From positions 1-5,377 of the forward strand of contig CAJUNZ010000127.1 in NCBI GenBank assembly GCA_910587755.1: a DNA stretch of 5,377 bases, given 5' to 3'. The translations under genes were made by a program, and so were the position numbers. Source of the stretch: an uncultured Acetatifactor sp. (lineage in GTDB: Bacteria; Bacillota; Clostridia; Lachnospirales; Lachnospiraceae). Every line of letters starts with the position of its first letter. Position 1 is the first letter of the stretch. Shown here one piece after another: positions 1 to 5,350 of this stretch. The notes beneath the pieces were generated by a model, which saw only the letters and a program-made list of their open reading frames with translations, did not search any database and was not told where the DNA came from.

Positions 1-53
1 GCAGAACAATCAAGGGCAATAAAACATAGCTTTATTTAAATTGGATTATACTA

Positions 54-82
54 GTGACATATCAAATCATATGTGCTATAAT
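54..82 (+). promoter_or_regulatory. Sigma-A type promoter of the coiled-coil gene
   Basis: The -35 box GTGACA (54-59) matches TTGACA at five of six bases. The -10 box TATAAT (77-82) is perfect. The spacer is 17 bp and a TG dinucleotide (74-75) gives an extended -10. Transcription should start near 88-90, leaving a leader of about 23 nt that carries the ribosome binding site. This is the strongest promoter in the window and implies that the downstream gene is its own transcription unit. Confidence 0.8.
57..74. promoter_or_regulatory. Inverted repeat inside the promoter, candidate operator
   Basis: ACATAT (57-62) and ATATGT (69-74) are perfect inverted copies separated by 6 bp. The repeat fills most of the spacer between the -35 and -10 boxes and overlaps the end of the -35 box, so a dimeric repressor bound here would block RNA polymerase. 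This is inference: 6-bp AT-rich arms can arise by chance and no regulator gene is adjacent. Confidence 0.35.
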
Positions 83-98
83 TATCGCAATCGTTTAT

Positions 99-106
99 GG
101 GAGGTG
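99..106 (+). promoter_or_regulatory. Ribosome binding site that sets the start at 112
   Basis: GGGAGGTG lies immediately upstream of the ATG at 112, with 7 nt between GGAGG and the start codon. An in-frame ATG at 97 would place this site inside the coding sequence and has no Shine-Dalgarno of its own, so 112 is the better start. Confidence 0.85.
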
Positions 107-111
107 AGGAT

Positions 112-612
112 ATGACAGGAAATGAATTGTTGTTGGCGATTTCTACCATGCTTGACCCTATGAGGGAAGAGATACGTGAAATGCGACAGGATATCAAAGA
201 AGTTAAAAAAGATGTGGAAGGCCTGAAAAAAGATGTGGAGGGCCTGAAAAAAGATGTGTGCGGTCTGAAAAAAGATGTGGAGGGCCTGAAAAAGGACGTG
301 TGCGGTCTGAAAAAAGATGTGGAGGGCCTGAAAGCAGATGTGGAAGGCCTGAAGAAGGACATGGAAGGCGTAAAAGAAGAGCTTCAGGAGGTCAAGACCA
401 AGGTAGCTGAGATTGACGTGAGGGTAAAACGGATTGAGATTGTTCAGGAAAATGAGATGCTGCCTCGGTTAAATACGATAGAAGCCTGCTATATATCGAC
501 TTTCGAGAGGTATAAGGACAGCGTAGAGGATTATGAGGCCATGAAACAGGACATACCTATAATGAAAAAAGTAATTGCGGAACACAGCGAGATTCTGCAG
601 AGATTAGCATAG
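112..612 (+). CDS. Coiled-coil repeat protein of unknown function (166 aa)
   Basis: The start is ATG 112, chosen for the GGGAGGTG site just upstream. The short N-terminal segment (1-31) is amphipathic and charged. Residues 32-87 are eight consecutive heptads close to KKDVEGL, followed by degenerate heptads to about 108. Val and Leu fall at the a and d positions, as expected for a parallel coiled coil; Lys and Asp fill the outer positions. Cys50 and Cys64 replace Glu in heptads 3 and 5. The C-terminal part (109-166) is non-repetitive, contains QENEMLPRLN and ends in another predicted helix (MKKVIAEHSEILQRL). There is no signal peptide, membrane segment or catalytic motif. The layout (heptads, then an ENE-type segment, then a terminal EHSE..LQ helix) resembles small hypothetical coiled-coil proteins that I recall from clostridial genomes, whose role is not known. 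It has its own promoter, faces the ABC operon convergently, and is visibly more AT-rich than its neighbours. A structural or scaffold role is plausible but unproven. Confidence 0.85.
   Translation: MTGNELLLAISTMLDPMREEIREMRQDIKEVKKDVEGLKKDVEGLKKDVCGLKKDVEGLKKDVCGLKKDVEGLKADVEGLKKDMEGVKEELQEVKTKVAEIDVRVKRIEIVQENEMLPRLNTIEACYISTFERYKDSVEDYEAMKQDIPIMKKVIAEHSEILQRLA
205..372 (+). repeat. Eight tandem 21-bp units encoding KKDVEGL heptads
   Basis: The in-frame units begin at 205, 226, 247, 268, 289, 310, 331 and 352. Units 2, 4 and 6 are identical at the nucleotide level. Units 3 and 5 both carry TGC GGT (Cys-Gly) in place of GAG GGC and differ from each other at only two bases. The array therefore has a second period of 42 bp (Glu-type then Cys-type), indicating duplication of a two-heptad block. 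Units 7 and 8 are more diverged. Because 21 is a multiple of three, gain or loss of units keeps the frame. Five units begin with a run of six A, a further slippage-prone feature. Confidence 0.95.
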
Positions 613-689
613 CTTATCTCTATCATTTGACGGTGCAGGCGGACATGGGCATGAAAGATTCAACACAGGGATATCCGGGACCAGAGAAC

Positions 690-730
690 AGTATAATAAT
701 AAAACAGCATGTATTACGACATGCTGTTTT
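690..730 (-). terminator. Intrinsic terminator of the ABC operon, overlapping the stop codon
   Basis: Positions 701-712 and 719-730 are perfect 12-bp inverted copies (AAAACAGCATGT / ACATGCTGTTTT) around a 6-nt loop. Read on the minus strand, the stem ends in TTTT followed by the T-rich ATTATTAT, as for a Rho-independent terminator. The upstream arm is made of the last codons of the second ABC gene, and its TAA stop (716-714) lies in the loop. On the plus strand the stem also ends in TTTT but the following bases are GC-rich, so it may stop transcription from the coiled-coil gene only weakly. No other hairpin is evident between 613 and 700. Confidence 0.75.
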
Positions 731-2510
731 CGCTGGCATTTTCCTGGTAGTACCTGGCCTGTGTCTCATACATCTCCCGGTAGAGACCGCCGTCCAGGCA
801 CATAAGCTCTTCATGGGTGCCATCCTCTGTGATACGTCCGTTTTGAAGTACCAGTATCCGGTCGCAGAGTCTGGCGGCTGACAGGCGGTGGGAGACCATT
901 ATGGCAGTTCTGCCCCGACTGATTTGTTCAAAACAGTTAAAGATTTCCGCTTCCGCCTCCGGATCCAGAGCGGCGGTGGGTTCATCCAGGAGCAGCACCG
1001 GGGCATTTCGGTACAGGGCCCGGGCAATGGCCAGACGCTGGGCCGAGCCTCCGGACAGCTCCACCCCTTCCGGCTCAAACATTTTATACAGGTAAGTTTC
1101 AGCGCCTTTCGGAAGCGCTTCTGTTATCCTGTCAAGCCCCACCTGGGAAAAAAGAGAGTGAAGATTTTCTCCGCCGTCCCTTCCCAGTTCCACATTCTCC
1201 CGGAGGGTGAAGGCGAAGAGCTTATAGTCCTGAAACACTGCGGCGCTTCTGCCTGAGAGTCCTGCTCCCGCCTCCCCTGCCGGTTTCCCATCCAACAGGA
1301 TATCTCCCGATTCCGGGCAGTAGAGCCCGCAGAGCAGCTTTACCAGTGTGGTCTTTCCTGCACCGTTGCGGCCCACCAGGGCCACCCGCTCTCCTTCCCG
1401 GATGGACAGGGTAAGGTTTTGCAACACGGGCTCCTCCGCGCCGGGATAGCGGAAGGAGACGTTTTTAAACGCCACAGAAGGGGCGATCCGATTCTCTCCT
1501 TCAGTTTCCCGGGGATGCAGGGGGATTTCCTCAAATTTCCGGTAGGCCGAGAAAATCCTGCCCATGTAGAGCAGCTCCGACATTCTGTCAGTGATGCGGA
1601 ACAGGGCGGAGCCAAGGTTCAGAAAGAGACCTGTGTAAAAGACATAGTCGGCAGTGCCCAACCGTCCTCCCATGGCCAGAAGGGCAAATACGCCGTACAC
1701 CAGAAAAAGCTGTCCCTGGGACACCAGCGCGGAAAGTCCCATGCTGCGGCTGATGCGGTTCATCTGGGCTGTCACCGCCCGCAGTTCTTTTCGGTTCAGC
1801 CGGCGGATTTTATCCATAATGATCCTGTCCATCCGGTACAGGCGCACATCCTTTCCCAGGGAATTGTCCCACACCAGACCTCCGTAGCTGCTGATCCGCC
1901 GCTCCACAGGAACGATGATCTCAAAGGTGCCGTTTTTGATTTTCCTGGTGCGTCCGGTGAGAAGTAGATTCAGCCCTGTGAGGGCGGCCACCGCCAGAAG
2001 GAGTATGGGAAAACTTCCGGCTGCCGCCGCTGCGGTGCCTCCTGCCAGGAAGACCGCATGGAGAATGTCAGGGATCATTTCCTGCAGCACTTGATCCAGG
2101 ACGCTATAGTCGATAATAGGGCGCAGAGCCTGTTCTTTCAGATCCATAACCTCCGGGTTCTCCAGAAGGGCATAGTCCATGGACATGATTTTCTCCCCCA
2201 CATGACATTTGAAATCATCTCGGAAGCGGGCTGAACAGACTTCCTGACGGGCAGCCAGAATTGCTCTGATGCTGTTCAGAGCCAGTCCGGAGAGCACCAG
2301 GGCCAGAGCCCACTGCAGGGCTTCCTGTCCATTTCCGGCCAGAAGGCTTTCCAGGATCTGCTTTGACAGCCAGATGCCGGTGAGAGCCTGCACTGCTTTG
2401 GCTGCCGCAGTTCCCGCCGCTGTCAGAAGGTAGGCCGGGGAGATTTTCAGAGTGAGCTTCATCACATAGAAAGGCAGGGCTGCCTGGGTGAGCCAAGTTT
2501 CCTTTTTCAT
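714..2510 (-). CDS. ABC exporter subunit, fused membrane and ATPase domains (second gene of operon)
   Basis: A 598-residue half-transporter of the ABC exporter (MdlB/MsbA-like) superfamily, acting in the cytoplasmic membrane. Six hydrophobic segments lie near residues 25-55, 64-88, 147-168, 169-186, 259-281 and 285-308, with the family-like motif ENPEVMDLKEQA (117-128) in the first cytoplasmic loop. The ATPase domain starts near 345: A-loop Tyr355, Walker A GRNGAGKTT (380-388), Q-loop Gln427, signature LSGGSAQ (485-491), Walker B VLLLDEP (505-511) with catalytic Glu510, D-loop ALD (514-516) and switch His541. All key residues are intact. Its start overlaps the stop of the preceding gene as ATGA, so the two are translated together and very probably form a heterodimer. 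No N-terminal C39 peptidase domain is present, so leader cleavage during export is not indicated. The substrate is unknown: drug, lipid or small peptide are all possible. It is not assignable to a named system. Confidence 0.93.
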   Translation of the reverse strand: MKKETWLTQAALPFYVMKLTLKISPAYLLTAAGTAAAKAVQALTGIWLSKQILESLLAGNGQEALQWALALVLSGLALNSIRAILAARQEVCSARFRDDFKCHVGEKIMSMDYALLENPEVMDLKEQALRPIIDYSVLDQVLQEMIPDILHAVFLAGGTAAAAAGSFPILLLAVAALTGLNLLLTGRTRKIKNGTFEIIVPVERRISSYGGLVWDNSLGKDVRLYRMDRIIMDKIRRLNRKELRAVTAQMNRISRSMGLSALVSQGQLFLVYGVFALLAMGGRLGTADYVFYTGLFLNLGSALFRITDRMSELLYMGRIFSAYRKFEEIPLHPRETEGENRIAPSVAFKNVSFRYPGAEEPVLQNLTLSIREGERVALVGRNGAGKTTLVKLLCGLYCPESGDILLDGKPAGEAGAGLSGRSAAVFQDYKLFAFTLRENVELGRDGGENLHSLFSQVGLDRITEALPKGAETYLYKMFEPEGVELSGGSAQRLAIARALYRNAPVLLLDEPTAALDPEAEAEIFNCFEQISRGRTAIMVSHRLSAARLCDRILVLQNGRITEDGTHEELMCLDGGLYREMYETQARYYQENASENSMS

Positions 2511-4303
2511 TCTGTGCTGCCTCCTTCTCTGTAATACTTTGCCTGGGTCTGAAAGAGCTTTTCATAGTCCCCTTTCTTCCGGCACAGTTCTTCGTGGGTG
2601 CCCTGCTCTGCCACCCGACCCTCCTTCAACAGCAGAATCTGGTCGCAGAAGCGGGTGGAGTTCAGGCGGTGGGAGATGAAGATGGTGGTTCTTCCCTGGG
2701 CAATGGCGTGGAACTGCTCATAGACCCGGTGTTCCGCCAGAGCGTCCAGGGCGGCAGTGGGCTCGTCCAGAAGCAAGATGTTCCCACCTTTGTACAGCGC
2801 CCTGCAGATCACCAGGTTCTGCCTTTCACCCCCGGACAGCTCCACTCCGGAGGGTTCAATGGCCCGGGTCATGGGAGTGTCCATCTTATCCGAAAGAGAG
2901 TCTATCTTTTCCCAGAGCCCCGTCAGCCTCAAAGCCTTCTGGGCCGCTTCTTTCTCCAGAGGTGTGTTTGCCTCCTGCAGAGTGATATTCTCCAAAACAG
3001 TGCCCGGAAAAACTCTGGACTCCTGAAATACGGCGGCGATGCCCTCCCGGCAGGCGGCGAGATCCATCTGCCGCAGATCGGTGCCGTCGATGCGTATGGT
3101 GCCTTCATAGTCTTCATAAAAACCGCACAACAGCTTGACGATGGTGGTCTTACCCGCGCCGTTGTTTCCCACCAGGGCTACATGGGCGCCGGCAGGGATC
3201 CGACAGGAAAAATCCTTTAGGATGTAGGTTTCACTGCCGGGATAGCGGAAGGAAACCCTGTCAAATTCCACGGACCAGGGACCTTGTTTTGCAGGAACAA
3301 TTCTGCTGTTGGTTGAGGCTGTAGCCTGGGCGGTGCAGGCTTCCGCCAGGAAATTCCTGTAGCTGTCAATCTGCCGGGCAGCGTCGGCCAGATCTATTCC
3401 GGAGCGCACCAGGGTCTGTCCCAGAGCGGCAAAGGAGGCGAACACCCCTGTATAGAGCACAAAGGCGTCGATGGAGAGTTCCCCTTCCGCACAGCCCAGG
3501 ATCAGGAAAACGTATACGGCTCCTTCCCGCAGGAGGGCGGCAAGAAGATCCCCACCGGCGGACAGGGTCTTTTTGGCGGCAATCCTGGAGAGAAGCTGTT
3601 CATATTCCTTCTGCCAGCGGCGGTAGATGCCTTTGAGCCAGTCTCCCAGGGTGAAGAGCCGAATTTCTTTTCCGTAGCCGTAGTCATACATTAAGGAGAA
3701 AACATAATCTTTTCTGCGGGCCAGGGCAGCCTTTTCGTCCCGTAGGTTGTATTCATACCGGGAGGTGCGGTTTTCCAGGTAAAGGCTTATCCCCATGTTC
3801 AGCAGGGGCAGCAGAAGCAGGAGCGGCTGCAGGCGGCTCACCAGTATGGTGTAGAAGATCAGAACCGCTCCATTGGCCAGAATCCCTGTCCCGGCCCGGT
3901 GGATGGCAGGCACAAATCTGTCAACCCCGCCGGAAGCGCTGCTCATCCGGTTCAGAACGGCAGGATTTTCCAAATCCGTAAAGGGCATGGTCATGGTTCT
4001 CTCCTGGAGAGCTTCTTTCAACTTGAAACTCAGACCAGTGAACAGGTTTTCCTTCTTAAAGCCGTAGTAGACCATCAGAAAGGAAGAAGTCATGGAGGCG
4101 GCACACAGAATCGCAAAGTCCCCTGCAAACACAGAAAAACTGCCTTCCATAATGTCCCGCAGCAGCACCTGGGGCAGCAGCACGCCTACCGCCGGCGCCG
4201 CCGCCAGCGCCAGGGACTGCAGGGCAAAGAACAGAAAGCAGCTTTTGTCCGTCCGCCAGATCAGTTCCAGGTACCATTGGAGGTTCCTAAGGATTTTTTT
4301 CAT
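2507..4303 (-). CDS. ABC exporter subunit, fused membrane and ATPase domains (first gene of operon)
   Basis: A 598-residue half-transporter paralogous to its downstream partner. Hydrophobic segments lie near residues 20-48, 60-82, 137-156, 157-177, 247-272 and 276-300; FTDLENPAVLNRMSSA (108-123) is the matching cytoplasmic-loop motif. The ATPase domain begins near 344: A-loop Tyr354, Walker A GNNGAGKTT (379-387), Q-loop Gln427, signature LSGGE (489-493), Walker B ILLLDEP (509-515) with catalytic Glu514, D-loop ALD (518-520) and switch His545. After the signature the usual QRxxIARAL reads QNLVICRAL, a mild departure. Both subunits end in a similar TQAxYY tail, supporting common origin by duplication. 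The ATG at 4303 follows AAAGGGA with a 6-nt gap. Neighbours: its last four bases overlap the next gene and its promoter region is shared divergently with a response regulator. The heterodimer should couple ATP hydrolysis to export; the substrate is not identifiable. Confidence 0.93.
   Translation of the reverse strand: MKKILRNLQWYLELIWRTDKSCFLFFALQSLALAAAPAVGVLLPQVLLRDIMEGSFSVFAGDFAILCAASMTSSFLMVYYGFKKENLFTGLSFKLKEALQERTMTMPFTDLENPAVLNRMSSASGGVDRFVPAIHRAGTGILANGAVLIFYTILVSRLQPLLLLLPLLNMGISLYLENRTSRYEYNLRDEKAALARRKDYVFSLMYDYGYGKEIRLFTLGDWLKGIYRRWQKEYEQLLSRIAAKKTLSAGGDLLAALLREGAVYVFLILGCAEGELSIDAFVLYTGVFASFAALGQTLVRSGIDLADAARQIDSYRNFLAEACTAQATASTNSRIVPAKQGPWSVEFDRVSFRYPGSETYILKDFSCRIPAGAHVALVGNNGAGKTTIVKLLCGFYEDYEGTIRIDGTDLRQMDLAACREGIAAVFQESRVFPGTVLENITLQEANTPLEKEAAQKALRLTGLWEKIDSLSDKMDTPMTRAIEPSGVELSGGERQNLVICRALYKGGNILLLDEPTAALDALAEHRVYEQFHAIAQGRTTIFISHRLNSTRFCDQILLLKEGRVAEQGTHEELCRKKGDYEKLFQTQAKYYREGGSTE
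2520..2526 (-). promoter_or_regulatory. Strong internal ribosome binding site for the second ABC gene
   Basis: Read on the minus strand, AAGGAGG lies 9 nt upstream of the ATG at 2510 and inside the last codons of the first ABC gene (coding Glu-Gly-Gly). With the ATGA overlap it supports both independent initiation and translational coupling, a usual arrangement for subunits needed in equal amounts. Confidence 0.8.
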
Positions 4304-4308
4304 AGGTA

Positions 4309-4315
4309 TCCCTTT
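4309..4315 (-). promoter_or_regulatory. Ribosome binding site of the first ABC gene
   Basis: On the minus strand, AAAGGGA precedes ATG 4303 by a 6-nt gap after GGG. It is the only purine-rich Shine-Dalgarno-like sequence near the start and supports this ATG. Confidence 0.6.
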
Positions 4316-4334
4316 CTTCTAGTATAACTCCCAC

Positions 4335-4361
4335 CAAATAACCACATGTTTTGTTTGTCAA
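4335..4361 (-). promoter_or_regulatory. Candidate promoter of the ABC operon
   Basis: On the minus strand a perfect -35 hexamer TTGACA lies at 4361-4356. The -10 is weak: TATTTG at 4340-4335 (15-bp spacer), or TTATTT at 4341-4336 preceded by TGG as an extended -10. Transcription would start near 4329, leaving about 25 nt that includes the ribosome binding site. A strong -35 with a poor -10 and short spacing is typical of promoters that need an activator, but that is inference. Confidence 0.4.
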
Positions 4362-4520
4362 AATTTCTATCTGCATCGTTGTTGTCAGGCATCGTGTACG
4401 ACTCTTTTCTCCGTCTTGCAGGCTGAAAAAAGTGTTGTGGGCCATACTAGTTTTTTCATCTTATTGGATCCATTTTATCAGACCTATTCAGTGAAATCAA
4501 GGCGGCTGCTGGAGAAATAT

Positions 4521-4549
4521 TTGACTGGACCGCCCCGAGGCAGTACACT
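4521..4549 (+). promoter_or_regulatory. Candidate promoter of the response regulator
   Basis: TTGACT (4521-4526, five of six to consensus) and TACACT (4544-4549, four of six) are separated by 17 bp. Transcription would start near 4556, giving a leader of about 100 nt before the start codon at 4659. It is the best-spaced pair of hexamers I found upstream of the regulator. Confidence 0.5.
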
Positions 4550-4648
4550 ATGGGAAGAGGGTTGCATCCGTAAGAGTTTACATAGAGGAATTGTTGTGGG
4601 TTATGCCAGCCTGGCGAATGCCGCCCCGTATACAAAAAATTGGCACAG

Positions 4649-4654
4649 TGAGGT
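4649..4654 (+). promoter_or_regulatory. Ribosome binding site that sets the regulator start at 4659
   Basis: TGAGGT stands just upstream of ATG 4659, with 5 nt between GAGG and the start. The protein from this ATG begins MQHKVLIIEDE, exactly where receiver domains normally begin, so the longer open frame upstream is not needed. Confidence 0.75.
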
Positions 4655-4658
4655 AAGA

Positions 4659-5342
4659 ATGCAGCACAAAGTATTGATTATTGAGGATGAAACAGATATA
4701 AATCGTCTGCTGTCTGAGATTCTGAAGGCGGACGGATACCTGCCTGTACAGGCATATTCCGGGACGGAAGGGCTTCTTCTGGCAGAGAGGGAATCTCCGG
4801 ATCTGATCCTTCTGGATCTTATGCTGCCGGGGCTGTCCGGGGAAGCGCTTCTGGGGAAACTGCGGACGGAAAAACACTGCACGGCGCCCGTTCTGGTACT
4901 CTCCGCCAAAGGGTCTCTGCAGGATAAGGTGGGACTTCTGCGCATGGGGGCGGATGATTATATCACCAAACCTTTTGAGCCGGAGGAGGTGTCCGCCCGG
5001 GTGGTGGCGGCTTTGCGGCGCGGAGGCAGTGTACCGGAGCAGGGGAAGGTATGGAGCTATAAAAACTTAAGGCTCTGCCAGGAATCCCGAAAAGTCACGG
5101 TCAACGGTGCGGAACTGTCTCTGACGGCCCATGAATATGAACTGCTTCTGCTTTTTCTGCAGGCGCCGGAGAAAGTCTATTCCAGGGAAAACCTCTATGA
5201 ACTGGTGTGGCGCAGCGGTTATTACGGGGAGAATAATACCGTGAATGTCCATGTGAGCAATCTACGGAAAAAGATCAAGGAAGCGGATCCGAAGAACGAG
5301 TATATCCGGACAGTGTATGGCATTGGCTTTCAGCTGAAGTAA
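4659..5342 (+). CDS. OmpR/PhoB-family response regulator
   Basis: A 227-residue cytoplasmic two-component regulator of standard length. The receiver domain (about 3-120) shows the acidic pocket Glu9/Asp10, phosphoacceptor Asp53 in LILLDLMLPG, switch residue Ser82, Tyr101 and the conserved Lys104 of TKPF. The C-terminal winged-helix DNA-binding domain (about 128-227) contains LTAHEYELLLLF, the recognition-helix region NNTVNVHVSNLRKKI (192-206) and the terminal wing IRTVYGIGFQL. All conserved residues are present, so it should be phosphorylated by a histidine kinase and bind tandem DNA half-sites as a dimer. The YSGTEGLLLAE and DLMLPGLSGE stretches recall clostridial regulators found beside lantibiotic-resistance or drug ABC transporters; this is recollection only. 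No kinase gene is in the window. It may lie to the right, although only 35 bp after the stop are visible. The divergent ABC operon is a plausible target. Start chosen by the receiver N-terminus and the TGAGGT site. Confidence 0.93.
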   Translation: MQHKVLIIEDETDINRLLSEILKADGYLPVQAYSGTEGLLLAERESPDLILLDLMLPGLSGEALLGKLRTEKHCTAPVLVLSAKGSLQDKVGLLRMGADDYITKPFEPEEVSARVVAALRRGGSVPEQGKVWSYKNLRLCQESRKVTVNGAELSLTAHEYELLLLFLQAPEKVYSRENLYELVWRSGYYGENNTVNVHVSNLRKKIKEADPKNEYIRTVYGIGFQLK

Positions 5343-5350
5343 AAGAAAAT

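Larger units (their letters stand above)
4304..4658. other. Divergent intergenic region between ABC operon and regulator
   Basis: These 355 bp hold candidate promoters pointing both ways and no convincing gene. The left part (to about 4380) serves the ABC operon on the minus strand. The right part, from about 4520, serves the response regulator. The middle (about 4381-4510) has no recognisable element beyond the 7-bp direct repeat GCATCGT at 4373-4379 and 4389-4395. No perfect long inverted repeat, RNA gene or riboswitch-like fold was seen. The regulator's frame is open back to 4416, but without a suitable start signal at that end. Confidence 0.7.

Noticed and set aside
51..362. Minus-strand open frame with FRPSTSF/FRPHTSF repeats
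   Set aside because: It is the reverse complement of the 21-bp heptad array. The periodicity is inherited, it has no ribosome site, and it overlaps the strong plus-strand promoter.
205..372. Short regular repeats considered as a CRISPR array
   Set aside because: The units are directly adjacent with no spacers, encode clean in-frame heptads, and have no cas genes nearby.
888..1967. Plus-strand open frames opposite the second ABC gene (888-1256, 1419-1967)
   Set aside because: The minus-strand frame is a complete ABC exporter with all motifs. These are antisense shadows in GC-rich sequence with no recognisable protein features.
2594..3220. 208-residue plus-strand frame opposite the first ABC gene
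   Set aside because: It lies antisense to the ATPase domain, has no ribosome site or domain, and is explained by codon bias of the real gene.
4321..4326. TATACT on the minus strand as -10 box of the ABC operon
   Set aside because: It is a good hexamer but has no -35 at 16-18 bp, and transcription would start within or after the Shine-Dalgarno, removing the ribosome site.
3899..4327. 142-residue plus-strand frame opposite the ABC N-terminus
   Set aside because: It is antisense to membrane segments and runs into the ABC promoter region; it is Gln/His/Arg-rich and has no start signal.
4345..4425. 26-codon plus-strand frame (starts MFCLSKFLSA) considered as a precursor peptide
   Set aside because: There is no ribosome binding site upstream and no leader or core pattern. 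It overlaps the ABC promoter on the other strand.
4570..4581. GTAA-N4-TTAC inverted repeat upstream of the regulator
   Set aside because: Arms of only 4 bp, not extended by flanking bases; expected by chance.
4605..4625. Small overlapping hairpins (GCCAG/CTGGC, GGCG/CGCC) in the regulator leader as an attenuator or riboswitch
   Set aside because: Stems of 4-5 bp without a following T-tract and with no resemblance to a known riboswitch core.
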